A stretch of DNA of 44,693 nucleotides from a virus, in the IMG/VR virus record IMGVR_UViG_3300046674_000228, positions 1 through 44,693 of that record; one strand, 5' to 3'. Under the pieces are notes generated by a model, which saw only the letters and a list, made by a program, of their open reading frames with translations, had not been told where the DNA came from and made no database searches. This document shows, piece by piece, positions 15,414-24,129 of this stretch. Position numbers and translations under genes: made by a program. The number at the start of each line of letters is the position of its first letter. Position 1 is the stretch's first letter.

Positions 15414-15495
15414 TGCCCCTGTAGCAGAAGAATATATTTCCGATGAAGACAGGCTAGCAGTTATTCTTCAGGACCATAACTTTGGTATGGAGTGA
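15172..15495 (+). CDS. Out-of-frame single-pass membrane protein, 107 aa
   Basis: Begins inside gene 14949-15413 in the +1 frame relative to it. Residues about 7-33 (PWQFFWLLLLFLLGILTVSL) form a clear membrane helix, followed by a polar helical domain. The last 27 residues, including APVAEE from the motif at 15416-15425 and an acidic ending, are coded only in this frame because the other gene has stopped. The stop is 12 bases before the portal start. Start could also be ATG 15187. Function unknown; a lysis accessory or injection-channel role is speculative. Confidence 0.6.
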   Translation: MRQSDMPWQFFWLLLLFLLGILTVSLIALFLVFKHLSKQTDKHLSMIHDLTNLSASKDLATYSQLQMIPSVSQQNAQVVSNAPVAEEYISDEDRLAVILQDHNFGME

Positions 15496-15507
15496 GGTGA
15501 ATAGTAA

Positions 15508-17769
15508 GTGACGACCCCTACTGGAGATAAGAAGTTCTCAGAGGAACAACTTAATACACTTTCCAGTAGTTCAGAAGACAAGAATTACAATGACAAGCTT
15601 CTTGCCTGGCTTAGTTCTGAATACGAGAAGTGTAAGTCTTCGCGACAGGTCATTGAACGTCAGTGGTATTTGAACATGGCATTCCTTGCATCCCGTCAAA
15701 ATGTAGCTACTCGTAATATTCAGGGTGCTGGTGCAGTTGCTGGTGTAAGACTTTATGTTCCTCCGGCTCCTCCTCATAGGTCACGTCCTACATTTAACAG
15801 GATTCGACCTATTATTCGTAAGGAGTATGCAAAGCTCACTGCTCAGAAGCCTACGGCTGTTGTTGTTCCGGCTACTTCTGAAGACAGGGACTTGTATGCC
15901 GCTCAGGCCGGTGAACAAATTTGGGACAGTGTTTATCGCAATAAGAACGTAAGGAAGACCTTTAATCAAGCTGTTCATTGGTCTCTTAAGACTGGAAATG
16001 GCTTTGTTAAAGAATATTGGGACCCTACAAAGAAGGCCGACGATGGTACTTCAGGGGATTTCTGCTATGAATGTGTAACACCTTTTAATCTTTTCTTTCC
16101 TGATCTTCTTGCTACTGATATTGAAGATCAGTCTTATGTGATTCATGTTCAGACGCGTACTCCTGGTTGGATTAAGCTTAATTATGGTATTGATGCTACT
16201 CCTGATACTAAGGAAGCATCAGATATCCTTAATGACAGTTTTCTTAGCCTTGTAGGGGCTCGTAACTCCACCAAGGAATCTGTTCTTGTTTTTGAGGTAT
16301 GGATTAAGCCTAACAGTGTAGGCATCATGCCTAAGGGCGGTATGTTCACTGTTATTGGTACCCAAGTTATTCAGTCCTATGACAAGGGTAATCCTTACAT
16401 CCATGGTGAATACCCCTTCACTCATATTCCTTACATTGAGACTGGTAATTTCTACGCGGAATCAGTTATCACTGACTTGATTCCTGTTCAGCGTGAGTAT
16501 AACCGTACCCGTGGTCAGATTATTGAGAACAAGAACACCATGGGCATGATTAAACTTATTGCTGCTGAGGGTAGTCTTGACCCTACCAAGGTTAATACTG
16601 TTCCCGGACAAGCTATTCTTCATAAGCTAGGATTTCCAGCCCCGACCCCTGTAGCACCTGTTCCTCTGCCAGCGTATGTTATTCAGGAAATTGATCGTCT
16701 TCTTCAGGATTTCGATGATATTTCTGGTCAGCATGATGTTTCTAAGGGACAAGCCCCTCCTGGTGTAACTGCTGCTACTGCTATTAGTTTTCTTCAGGAA
16801 CAAGATGAATCCATCATGGCTTCTATGTTCCAGTCGATTGAAAATGCTTATCAGAAGCTTGCTCGACAGACTTTGTGCCATGTTAAGCAATACTGGACTC
16901 TGCCTAGAACGGTGAAGGTTGCTGGTGCAGATAATCAATTTTCTGTGCTTGCTTTCCGTGGTTCTGATATTCGGGATAATACGGATATCAGAATGGAAGC
17001 GGGATCGGCTCTCCCAACTTCCAAGGCAGGTAAACAAGCACTGTTGATGGACCTTATGAGTTCTGGTTTTATTCCCCCTGAGAAGGGACTAGAGCTTATG
17101 GATATCGGTGGTTCACAACGTCTTTATGACCAACTTCGTATGGATAGTTCTCAAGCTACTCGTGAGAACATGAAGATGGTTGCAGTAACACCTGAACAGC
17201 TTATGCAGTATCAGAGGGTTAACATGATGTCCCCTGTAGCGAATAATCCTGGCCTCGGAATGGGTCTTGGTATGGCTCAGGGAATGATGCAGGATCCGAC
17301 AACTACAGGTATGCCTGGTCAGCCTGGAATTCCTGATCCTAACAATATGCCGCTGGATATGCCGCCGGATATGGCTATGCAGGCTCAAGCTGCTACAACT
17401 GCTCCACCTCTGATTGTTCCAGTTAATAGTTGGGACAATCATGAAACGCACATTGAAGTTCACAATAATTATCGTAAGGGTCAGGAGTTTGAAAATCTTT
17501 CTCCTGAACAGAAGCAGTTGTTTGAGGATCACGTAAATCAACATCTTACTGCTATTGGTATGATGCCTGGTGCTACTCCTCAGGCTCAAGCTTCACAACA
17601 GCAGCAAATGATGCAACAGGGACTAGGACCTATGCCGCCTGATAGTTCAGGTAATTCGGTACCGCCTAATTCTGATCCTAGTTCTGGTCCTACTGGTCCT
17701 CCTCCTGGACCGCCTGCTAGTATGAATCCTAATCAACCACCACCTAGTATGCCTATGATGGGAGGTTAA
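15508..17769 (+). CDS. Portal protein, 753 aa
   Basis: GTG start at 15508. The long, P22/podovirus-type portal: N-terminal helices, a mid domain with the dodecameric wing and stem (IRPIIRKEYAKLTAQKPTAV, GFVKEYWDP, PVQREYNRTRGQIIENK), then a long tail rich in Pro, Met and Gln. It forms the ring through which DNA enters and leaves and which docks terminase. Motif copies at 16646-16655 (TPVAPV) and 17231-17240 (SPVANN) fall in linker or tail segments. It overlaps nothing and precedes the small head genes. Confidence 0.9.
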   Translation: MTTPTGDKKFSEEQLNTLSSSSEDKNYNDKLLAWLSSEYEKCKSSRQVIERQWYLNMAFLASRQNVATRNIQGAGAVAGVRLYVPPAPPHRSRPTFNRIRPIIRKEYAKLTAQKPTAVVVPATSEDRDLYAAQAGEQIWDSVYRNKNVRKTFNQAVHWSLKTGNGFVKEYWDPTKKADDGTSGDFCYECVTPFNLFFPDLLATDIEDQSYVIHVQTRTPGWIKLNYGIDATPDTKEASDILNDSFLSLVGARNSTKESVLVFEVWIKPNSVGIMPKGGMFTVIGTQVIQSYDKGNPYIHGEYPFTHIPYIETGNFYAESVITDLIPVQREYNRTRGQIIENKNTMGMIKLIAAEGSLDPTKVNTVPGQAILHKLGFPAPTPVAPVPLPAYVIQEIDRLLQDFDDISGQHDVSKGQAPPGVTAATAISFLQEQDESIMASMFQSIENAYQKLARQTLCHVKQYWTLPRTVKVAGADNQFSVLAFRGSDIRDNTDIRMEAGSALPTSKAGKQALLMDLMSSGFIPPEKGLELMDIGGSQRLYDQLRMDSSQATRENMKMVAVTPEQLMQYQRVNMMSPVANNPGLGMGLGMAQGMMQDPTTTGMPGQPGIPDPNNMPLDMPPDMAMQAQAATTAPPLIVPVNSWDNHETHIEVHNNYRKGQEFENLSPEQKQLFEDHVNQHLTAIGMMPGATPQAQASQQQQMMQQGLGPMPPDSSGNSVPPNSDPSSGPTGPPPGPPASMNPNQPPPSMPMMGG

Positions 17770-17771
17770 TT

Positions 17772-18038
17772 ATGGCTAATAAGCAGACAGTACCTATTGA
17801 AGGTCTTTCGTGGGTTAACAAGCAGCGAACTGGTCAGGGAGCTAATAACAGTTCTGGTGACAGTCTCGTAGCTAATGATACGGCTTATTCTAGTATTGCA
17901 GATATGCGAACTGCTCTTGCAGCTGCAAATGCTGGTTACTACACTACTGCTAAGCTTGATCAGATGACTCATAACGACATGATTTATGCCCTGCGTATTG
18001 AACTTGATGGTGGAACCGGAACGGCAGGAGTTATTTAA
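17772..18038 (+). CDS. Hypothetical head-region protein, 88 aa
   Basis: ATG at 17772 behind GGAGG that overlaps the portal stop. Small polar protein (Gly/Asn/Ala/Thr-rich) with an Ala-rich helix (MRTALAAANAGYYTT). No family recognised. The gene is coupled to the next by TAATG. Confidence 0.6.
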   Translation: MANKQTVPIEGLSWVNKQRTGQGANNSSGDSLVANDTAYSSIADMRTALAAANAGYYTTAKLDQMTHNDMIYALRIELDGGTGTAGVI

Positions 18039-18169
18039 TGGCTGGACTTCCACCTTGGCTCAATAAGGGCAAGGATAATGGACAGAAGGACTCTAAGGGT
18101 GCGAAGATGAGTCCTAAGCAGGCTGCTATTGCCCGTCGTCTTGAAAAGAATAAGAAGGGTAAGAAGTAG
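18038..18169 (+). CDS. Basic mini-protein, 43 aa
   Basis: ATG within TAATG of the preceding gene; TAG at 18167. Extremely Lys-rich with a C-terminal helix (QAAIARRLEKNKKGKK), suggesting DNA or nucleic-acid contact in the head or early complex. No family recognised. Confidence 0.6.
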   Translation: MAGLPPWLNKGKDNGQKDSKGAKMSPKQAAIARRLEKNKKGKK

Positions 18170-18411
18170 TGACTAATCCTCTTAGTTCGCAGGATTTGAC
18201 TAATCGTTTTACGTACCATCCTCCGAACGAAGATGCTGATCCGTTTGAAGCAGAGAAGATTAGCAATAAGTATAGGGATACTAGAGCTAAGGCTCTTGAG
18301 TATGCTGAATGGCTTAATGAAAATCTTCCTGTTAGTCGAGAAGCTTCTACTGCTTTTACTAAGCTTGAAGAAGTTGTGTTCTGGGCTAATGCTGCAATTG
18401 CTCGTCACTAA
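18169..18411 (+). CDS. Acb2-like anti-CBASS cyclic-nucleotide sponge candidate, 80 aa
   Basis: GTG start at 18169 overlapping the preceding TAG. The sequence LTNRFTYHPP, then a Lys/Glu helix, LPVSREASTAFTKLEEVVFWANAAIARH, follows the pattern I know for the Acb2 (T4 Vs.4-type) helical hairpin family: F-x-Y-H-P-P near the start, S-R-E-x-x-x-A-x-x-K-L-E-E-x-x-F-W-A-N-A-x-I-A-R at the end. Family members bind cyclic di- and trinucleotides made by CBASS and related bacterial defences and so block effector activation. Length is normal. Its position between portal and scaffold genes is common for this family. Judged from memory, not from a search. Confidence 0.75.
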   Translation: MTNPLSSQDLTNRFTYHPPNEDADPFEAEKISNKYRDTRAKALEYAEWLNENLPVSREASTAFTKLEEVVFWANAAIARH

Positions 18412-18463
18412 TTAAACTTCCAGATCTAGGGCCCCTCGGGGTACGGGTCGTTAAGGAATTAAA

Positions 18464-19258
18464 ATGACTACGCCTGAAGAGATTACTCCTGTATCCACCG
18501 GTGAAATTACAGGCTCTGAGAGTCCAGGGATTAATCCGGCTTGGAACGAAGTTCTCGAAGTACTTCCTGCCTCTCTGCATTCACTGGTCACTCCCCACTT
18601 TCAGAAGTGGGATCAGTCTGCACAGAGTCGTATTGAGGAAGTAAACACCAAGTTTAAGGACTATGAGTCTTATAGTCCGCTTGTTGAGCATGGTATTACG
18701 ATGGATCAGGTTCATCAGGCTATTAACCTGCTGAGCGAGATTAACAACAATCCTCGTTCTATCTATGATGCTCTTGATGAAACTTTTAAGTACAGTCAGG
18801 CTCAGGTTGATCCTAATGCTGTAGTTCCAGAGGCAGCTGGCACTGTTCCGGATCCTAACCAGTATCAGGTTCCTCCTGAGCTACAGGAACAGGTTAATCT
18901 GCTGTCTCAGCTTGTTCTTAGTGAGCAGCAGGCTAAGGCAGCACAGGCAGAAGATGCAAAGTTGGATCGAGAGCTTGGCGCGGCTCTTGAAAAGTTTCCT
19001 GATGTTGAGATGAACAAGGTAACTGAGGACTTTGTTCTTGCTCAAATGATGACTAAGAATCTTACAGCAGAACAAGCAGTTCAGTCTTTTGTAGATTTCC
19101 GAGCTTCGGTTAGTCCGCAGCCTTTTGCACCTAGGATTCTTAGTGCAAGTGGTGGGGGAGTACCTACTCAGGGAATTGATCCTAAGACTCTATCTCGTAG
19201 TGATACTCAATCTCTGGTTGCTCAGCTTCTTATGCAGAATAAGCGGCAACAGGGGTAA
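18464..19258 (+). CDS. Capsid scaffolding protein candidate, 264 aa
   Basis: ATG at 18464 behind AAGGAA. Mostly helical and acidic, with long Gln/Glu/Ala-rich coiled-coil stretches in residues 100-190 and a positively charged C-terminus (LMQNKRQQG). It sits directly before the major capsid gene, as scaffolds do, and has the usual size. Scaffolds guide procapsid assembly and leave before DNA fills the head. No conserved motif proves the call. Confidence 0.75.
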   Translation: MTTPEEITPVSTGEITGSESPGINPAWNEVLEVLPASLHSLVTPHFQKWDQSAQSRIEEVNTKFKDYESYSPLVEHGITMDQVHQAINLLSEINNNPRSIYDALDETFKYSQAQVDPNAVVPEAAGTVPDPNQYQVPPELQEQVNLLSQLVLSEQQAKAAQAEDAKLDRELGAALEKFPDVEMNKVTEDFVLAQMMTKNLTAEQAVQSFVDFRASVSPQPFAPRILSASGGGVPTQGIDPKTLSRSDTQSLVAQLLMQNKRQQG

Positions 19259-19273
19259 TATAAGGAGCTTATA

Positions 19274-20467
19274 GTGCCTGGTGCAACACTTACCACCGTA
19301 GATAACATCATGAAGGAGGTTTATGAAGCCCAGATTCAGGAGCAGCTTGCTAATGACTGCAAGGCTTCTAAGCGAATTGAAAGTTCTTCCGAGGGAGTAA
19401 CTTCTCACGTTGGTGGTAAGTATGTACTCTTTCCACTGCACATCGGACGTAACCAGGGTATGGGTGCACGTCTGGAGAACGAACTTCTTCCGACTGCTGG
19501 AAACCAGAGTTACACCCAGGCTAAGCTGAATCTTTCTTACCAGTACGCAGCTATTCGACTTACTGGTCAGACTTTTGAACTTGCTGATTCCGATTTCCAG
19601 TCATTCGCTTCTGCGCTTGATCAGGAAGTTTCTGGAATTAAGCGGGATGTTGCTAAGGATTATAACCGTCAGATTTTCGGTACTAGTGTTGGTGCACTTG
19701 GTACTGCAACTGGCGCTTATGCAGCGGTAACTATCCCGATGACTAACACTCAGTACATGGCTGTTGGTCAGATCGTTGATATTTATGCTTCTGACACTAC
19801 GACTCTTCGTGCTGCTGGCCGTAATGTTGTTACTGTTAACAAGAACGTTTCTATTGTTGTTGATGGTGCTAATATTGCAGCCGGTGCTATCGGTGATATT
19901 GTTGCTCGTCTCGGATCTATTACCCGAGAGATCATCGGTTTTCAGCAGATCGTTAACGACACCGGTATTCTTCACCAGGTTAACCCTGCTACTGTTCCTC
20001 TTTGGAAGAGTGTTATGAACGGAAATGCTGGTGTTAACCGGCCTCTTTCTGAGTCTGACATGATTCGAATGAGCGACGATATTGTTACTAACGGTGGTAA
20101 GTCTACCGTTATTTGGTCGAACCTTGGTGTTCGCCGTAGCTACTACAACCTGCTTGTTCAGGCTCGTAGGTACCACGACACTAAGGATTATGGTGGTGGT
20201 TTCTCGGGACTTAGTTTCACCACTGATAATGGCGATATCCCGATGATGACTGACATTGATTGCCAGCCTAACCGCATGTACTTCCTTAATGAGAAGGAGA
20301 TTAAGCAGTACCGCGAGAAGGACTGGAGTTGGATGGACCGTAATGGTAATAAGTGGCAGTGGGTTCAGCAGTATGATGCTTATGAGGCTCGCCTCTACAA
20401 GTATTTCAACTTTGGAACTCACCGTCGTAACACCCATGGTCTTCTCTCTGACATCACCGAGAGCTAA
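19274..20467 (+). CDS. Major capsid protein, 397 aa
   Basis: GTG start at 19274 behind AAGGAG. The size, position after scaffold, and the HK97-type layout (N-terminal helix, E-loop-like segment GMGARLENELLPTAGNQSY, long spine helix, A-domain with beta and Gly-rich segments, VLFPLHIGRNQG) fit the phage capsid subunit. It has no motif copies. The terminator at 20497-20529 follows. Confidence 0.85.
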   Translation: MPGATLTTVDNIMKEVYEAQIQEQLANDCKASKRIESSSEGVTSHVGGKYVLFPLHIGRNQGMGARLENELLPTAGNQSYTQAKLNLSYQYAAIRLTGQTFELADSDFQSFASALDQEVSGIKRDVAKDYNRQIFGTSVGALGTATGAYAAVTIPMTNTQYMAVGQIVDIYASDTTTLRAAGRNVVTVNKNVSIVVDGANIAAGAIGDIVARLGSITREIIGFQQIVNDTGILHQVNPATVPLWKSVMNGNAGVNRPLSESDMIRMSDDIVTNGGKSTVIWSNLGVRRSYYNLLVQARRYHDTKDYGGGFSGLSFTTDNGDIPMMTDIDCQPNRMYFLNEKEIKQYREKDWSWMDRNGNKWQWVQQYDAYEARLYKYFNFGTHRRNTHGLLSDITES

Positions 20468-20496
20468 GAATTAAATTAGTACCCGGCTTTAATCAA

Positions 20497-20529
20497 GGGG
20501 CTACAGGAGTAACAAGCTCCTGTAGCCCC
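20497..20529 (+). terminator. Repeat-based hairpin terminator after capsid gene
   Basis: GGGGCTACAGGAG (20497-20509), loop TAACAAG, CTCCTGTAGCCCC (20517-20529): a perfect 13-bp stem, followed by ATTATTGT. Each arm contains a one-mismatch motif (GCTACAGGAG). It would cap highly transcribed capsid mRNA and moderate transcription of the tail genes. Confidence 0.75.
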
Positions 20530-20548
20530 ATTATTGTAAGGAAATATA

Positions 20549-21010
20549 GTGGCTCTCACGATTAATGATCTCTGGTATAGGTTTGTACAGTCAGCAGTTT
20601 CTGTAGCAAATGGGGGAACCGGTACAGGAATTGTAGCTTCTAGTCCGCAGGAAGCTAATGGTTGGACTTCTAAGACTGATCCCGATACTACTGTCGCACC
20701 TGTACAATTTGCAGTTCTTGCAAATGTAACACCTACTGACGGTGCTGGTATGTATAGGATTCAGGTTATTTATGGATATGGAGCTACTGCCGAAGCAACC
20801 ACAGCCGATAATTTCCAACTAGTTAAGGGTGTAGGTGGCACGTCTATTGCTTTGCTGCCTTCATCTGTTGGCGTAGCTAATACTACCTTTCCCAAGGTAG
20901 ACATTACAGCTAGTCTTGCTGCTGGAGAAATTGTTAAGGTCATCACTAATAACAATGCTTCTGCTGGTGCTGTCTATAAGACTTATCTTATTCTTGATAG
21001 GATTGCCTAA
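20549..21010 (+). CDS. Head decoration or minor head protein, 153 aa
   Basis: GTG start at 20549. Beta-rich Gly/Ala/Val/Thr sequence with repeated short strands (VTPTDGAGMYRIQVIYGYG, LAAGEIVKVITNNN), resembling capsid decoration proteins. Its TAATG overlaps the next gene's start. No specific family recognised. Confidence 0.5.
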   Translation: MALTINDLWYRFVQSAVSVANGGTGTGIVASSPQEANGWTSKTDPDTTVAPVQFAVLANVTPTDGAGMYRIQVIYGYGATAEATTADNFQLVKGVGGTSIALLPSSVGVANTTFPKVDITASLAAGEIVKVITNNNASAGAVYKTYLILDRIA

Positions 21011-21459
21011 TGCTTACTGATACTGGACATTATTATTTTCCTACTGAGACGGGTCAGTGGGTTTCAGATAATCAGGTTCGAGTAGCTCAGGTGCTACAGG
21101 ACTACGATCCTAATTTGCAGTTGCAATGGATTCCACTTAACGAACGAGGCCCGGACGATTATGCATTTCGAGTCGTTGATGTTTCTCCTGGTAAGCGTCC
21201 TTACGCTGTATGTTTTGCTCACGAAGCGGACGAACGACTCCTAGCTCGTGTTTTTGAAGCTGATGGAACTAAGAACGGTGGAACTCTTAATATTCTTGAA
21301 CGTATTAACATGGCTCAGGAGATGCTTAATCTTAAGAAGCAGATGGAAGAACGCATGGAAAGTCACGAACTTGCTTACTCTGTAATGAACAGTAGCAAGA
21401 TTCATTACAAGCACAACGGTATTGATTTTGGCAAGAAGTTCGGTGGGCGACTGGGATGA
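21010..21459 (+). CDS. Hypothetical head-tail region protein, 149 aa
   Basis: ATG at 21010 overlapping the previous stop. A beta-rich N-terminal half is followed by a Met/Glu/Lys helix and a basic C-terminus (KHNGIDFGKKFGG). Situated with connector genes and overlapping the next gene by 4 bases. Likely a minor head or head-tail joining protein. Confidence 0.55.
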   Translation: MLTDTGHYYFPTETGQWVSDNQVRVAQVLQDYDPNLQLQWIPLNERGPDDYAFRVVDVSPGKRPYAVCFAHEADERLLARVFEADGTKNGGTLNILERINMAQEMLNLKKQMEERMESHELAYSVMNSSKIHYKHNGIDFGKKFGGRLG

Positions 21460-22091
21460 TTGTTTCAGATGTAGCCTTGAGAGTCCGTAGGACTTTTGGA
21501 GATGAAGCATCTGTTCAGATTACAGATGCGGATATTATTCGGTGGATTAACGATTCGCAACGCCATATCACCCTTCGCAATGAAGGATTGATGGAAGCTA
21601 AGGCGGTATCGGATATTGTTGTTGGTCAGGTAGATTACGATACTCCAGCAGACATGAGTGTTCTTAGGTCTCTTTCTTACCAGGGATCTAAGCTTACGAA
21701 CCTGAGTTTCAATGATTTCAACGAATACATTTATGGTAATGCACCTAATTCAAACCAGGGTTGCCCTCTTTACTACATGGTTTGGAACGACAAGATTTCC
21801 ATTTATCCACCTTCCTCTGTAGCGGCTACAGGGGGCCTCTATATTTATTATATTAAGCATCCTGCTGATGTAGTAACTATGGCCGATGCCCTGTCGCTAC
21901 CTCTTGAGTACCACAATGCAATCGTTGATTATTGTTTGCAGCAGGCTTTTGAACTTGATGAGGATCCTCAGAAGTCTGTACTTAAGGAAAATCAGTTTGA
22001 GAAGAAGGTGATGGAACTTAACGACAGGAATAAGTGGACAGCTCAGGAATACTATCCGAGCGTAACTGTTCTTCCTGAGGATGCTTGGTAA
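21456..22091 (+). CDS. Head-tail adaptor, 211 aa
   Basis: The N-terminus (IVSDVALRVRRTFGDEASVQITDADIIRWINDSQR) has the alternating helices of phage gp6/gp4-type adaptors that bind the portal underside; YYMVWNDKISIYPPS and a helical C-terminus follow. An inverted pair of motif-type sequences at 21814-21834 encodes SVAATGGL within this gene. The gene order adaptor then tail hub supports the call. Confidence 0.75.
   Translation: MIVSDVALRVRRTFGDEASVQITDADIIRWINDSQRHITLRNEGLMEAKAVSDIVVGQVDYDTPADMSVLRSLSYQGSKLTNLSFNDFNEYIYGNAPNSNQGCPLYYMVWNDKISIYPPSSVAATGGLYIYYIKHPADVVTMADALSLPLEYHNAIVDYCLQQAFELDEDPQKSVLKENQFEKKVMELNDRNKWTAQEYYPSVTVLPEDAW
21814..21834 (+). repeat. Near-perfect inverted motif pair inside a gene
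   Basis: CCTCTGTAGC (one mismatch to the motif) then a single G and GCTACAGGGG. The two arms are complementary, so the mRNA could form a tight hairpin within the head-tail adaptor gene. Coding there is S-V-A-A-T-G-G, showing that it fits both frames used elsewhere for the motif. Confidence 0.6.
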
Positions 22092-23854
22092 TGGCAGCTA
22101 AGATTAATCCTAAGGTTCCGATCTCTGAACTTAAGATTGGTCCCTTTGCTGGTGGAATTAACAACTATTCTAATGCATCTGCTATTGCTGATTCTGAGCT
22201 AGTAGATTGCATTAACTTTGATATCGATCTCGATGGATCTCTTAAGTCTCGTCCACCGATGCACTGTAGCGGAATTCCATACGCTTCCACTACAACTCCT
22301 ATTTTCGAAGCTAACACTAAGGTTCTAGGAACTTATACATTTGATGGACTACGTCTGATTGTCTATCAGTACACTCAGATTCTTAATCCATCGGCCGGCG
22401 TGTATAGCATCGATCAGAGAGTAGAAGGTTATTGGGTAGATGGTTCTTTCCTGGGAACCACATTTCTACTCACTAGCGATACATACTCTTCAGGATCTCC
22501 AACTATTGCTAATCCTTACACAACTATTAGCCGATACAAGAACACCTTGTACATGTTCCGTGCTACAGGGGGTGGAGGTAAGTATGTAGTTAACGCTGTT
22601 ACTGGATCGGGAGCCTTTACAGCTGGTACTTATCCTGCTGCTTCTAAGTCTGTTGTCTACAAGGAACGTATGTGGCTGTGTGGGGATAAGACCACTACTA
22701 ATCCTAGTCGTCTTTACTTCTCTGATATAGCTCTACCTGATACTTACCAGCCTGCTAGTTTCTTTGATATCCGTCCTGGTGATGGTGACACGCTTAACGA
22801 TATGATTGTTTACCAGGACAATCTATTCATTTTTAAGAATAGCTCTATCTGGGTCTTTGCTTATGATACGCAACCTGCACAGGCTGTTCTTCAACAACTT
22901 CATAACTCACTAGGTGTAGATAACGAGAGTTCCATAGCTCTTTATGAGAACGTTATTTACTTCTTGAAGTGGGGGCAGGTTTACCAAATAGCTGACTACG
23001 TCTTCACCCGTATTAGTACCAAACTTCCATTCGCAGATGATAGGACACTTCCTACCCCTGTAGCAGGAACCGAAGCTTGGATTAATACTAAGTGGAAGTA
23101 CTACAGCTATCTTAGTCTAGTAGGGGATAGGCTAGTAGTTCGTTTTTATAACAGAACTTACGTCTATCATCTTAGAATGAGAGCTTGGACTAGATGGACT
23201 AGTCAGGACAATGTACTTCATTACTCAGGACAGTTCGTTAAACTTGAAGATTCTAACCTTGTATCGACTTTGAAGCGTAGTTACAACACTTATGTAGCTG
23301 GTGGAGCTCTGACAGTTCCTCCTTTTAAGTCTATGGTTAACACGACTGTTCGTAATATTACGTTTCTTAGTGATGTATATGACCCAACTACCGGAGAATA
23401 CACTAAGTGGACTGGTAGTGGACTTCCTGACAATGTGGTGGATATCATGTTGTCTATCAAGTCTAAGATTTATGACGTAGGTATCAGTCACAGATTTAAG
23501 CGATTGATGCACTGGGGCGTAGATGTTGTTACGGGTCGAGATGTAACAGGTATCTTGTCTCCTTACTCTCTTGCTTATCGTGTTACCTGGGAACAACTTC
23601 ATGGACTTATGTGGAATCAACTTCAGACTTGGGGTTATCCGCTATTTGCCCAGCCTAACAACACACAAACAACTCTAGTAGACGCTGGAGTTTACAGGCG
23701 CTATATTAGATTTCCTAAGTCACTGCGTTACCGTCTTCTTCAATTTGAAGTGCAGATGGTTACCAAGGGAAATCAAACAGATGGACCTGCTCAACTTTAT
23801 TCTTTGACCGCATTCACTGCTCAGAAACAGCTTGTTCCTAAGGGCGTGAACTAA
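22091..23854 (+). CDS. Tail hub/tail tubular protein, 587 aa
   Basis: ATG at 22091 in TAATG, overlapping the adaptor's stop. Beta-rich throughout with repeated blade-like segments (GDTLNDMIVYQDNLFIFKNSSIWVF, RLVVRFYNRTYVYHL), like T7 gp12 or P22 gp10-type tail tubes. It follows the adaptor directly as in podoviruses and would seal and extend the neck. Motif copies: 22562-22571 (antisense, ATGGG) and 23055-23064 (TPVAGT). Confidence 0.75.
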   Translation: MAAKINPKVPISELKIGPFAGGINNYSNASAIADSELVDCINFDIDLDGSLKSRPPMHCSGIPYASTTTPIFEANTKVLGTYTFDGLRLIVYQYTQILNPSAGVYSIDQRVEGYWVDGSFLGTTFLLTSDTYSSGSPTIANPYTTISRYKNTLYMFRATGGGGKYVVNAVTGSGAFTAGTYPAASKSVVYKERMWLCGDKTTTNPSRLYFSDIALPDTYQPASFFDIRPGDGDTLNDMIVYQDNLFIFKNSSIWVFAYDTQPAQAVLQQLHNSLGVDNESSIALYENVIYFLKWGQVYQIADYVFTRISTKLPFADDRTLPTPVAGTEAWINTKWKYYSYLSLVGDRLVVRFYNRTYVYHLRMRAWTRWTSQDNVLHYSGQFVKLEDSNLVSTLKRSYNTYVAGGALTVPPFKSMVNTTVRNITFLSDVYDPTTGEYTKWTGSGLPDNVVDIMLSIKSKIYDVGISHRFKRLMHWGVDVVTGRDVTGILSPYSLAYRVTWEQLHGLMWNQLQTWGYPLFAQPNNTQTTLVDAGVYRRYIRFPKSLRYRLLQFEVQMVTKGNQTDGPAQLYSLTAFTAQKQLVPKGVN

Positions 23855-24129
23855 TGATTGTAGATCTATATGGAAACGGACGAGTCCCAACACCCCAAGC
23901 CCAAACTTCAATTGGTGGCTATAACTCATATGCGGCGGGTAACAAGAGATACGGAGCTGGAAGGTTGGCACCAAACCTTGGGCCAGTTTCTGGATCAGGT
24001 ATGCAAGGGTATAATCAACGAGACAACGAAAATTCCGCTCGAAGAAACGCCATTCTTCGTCGAATGAAGGGTCAGGCTGGAGGAAACCCGATGAATCCGG
24101 GAATCCAGAACTACCAGAATGGACTTTAA
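23854..24129 (+). CDS. Small Gly/Asn-rich virion protein, 91 aa
   Basis: ATG overlaps the stop of the tail hub gene. Gly-, Asn-, Gln- and Pro-rich and positively charged (ENSARRNAILRRMKG), probably disordered. It lies with internal and tail proteins and may be a minor tail or internal protein. No family recognised. Confidence 0.55.
   Translation: MIVDLYGNGRVPTPQAQTSIGGYNSYAAGNKRYGAGRLAPNLGPVSGSGMQGYNQRDNENSARRNAILRRMKGQAGGNPMNPGIQNYQNGL

Noticed and set aside
19601-20437. 278-residue minus-strand open frame opposite the capsid gene
   Set aside because: Low-complexity Ile/Asn/Ser/Thr/Val composition arising from capsid codon bias; no start signals.
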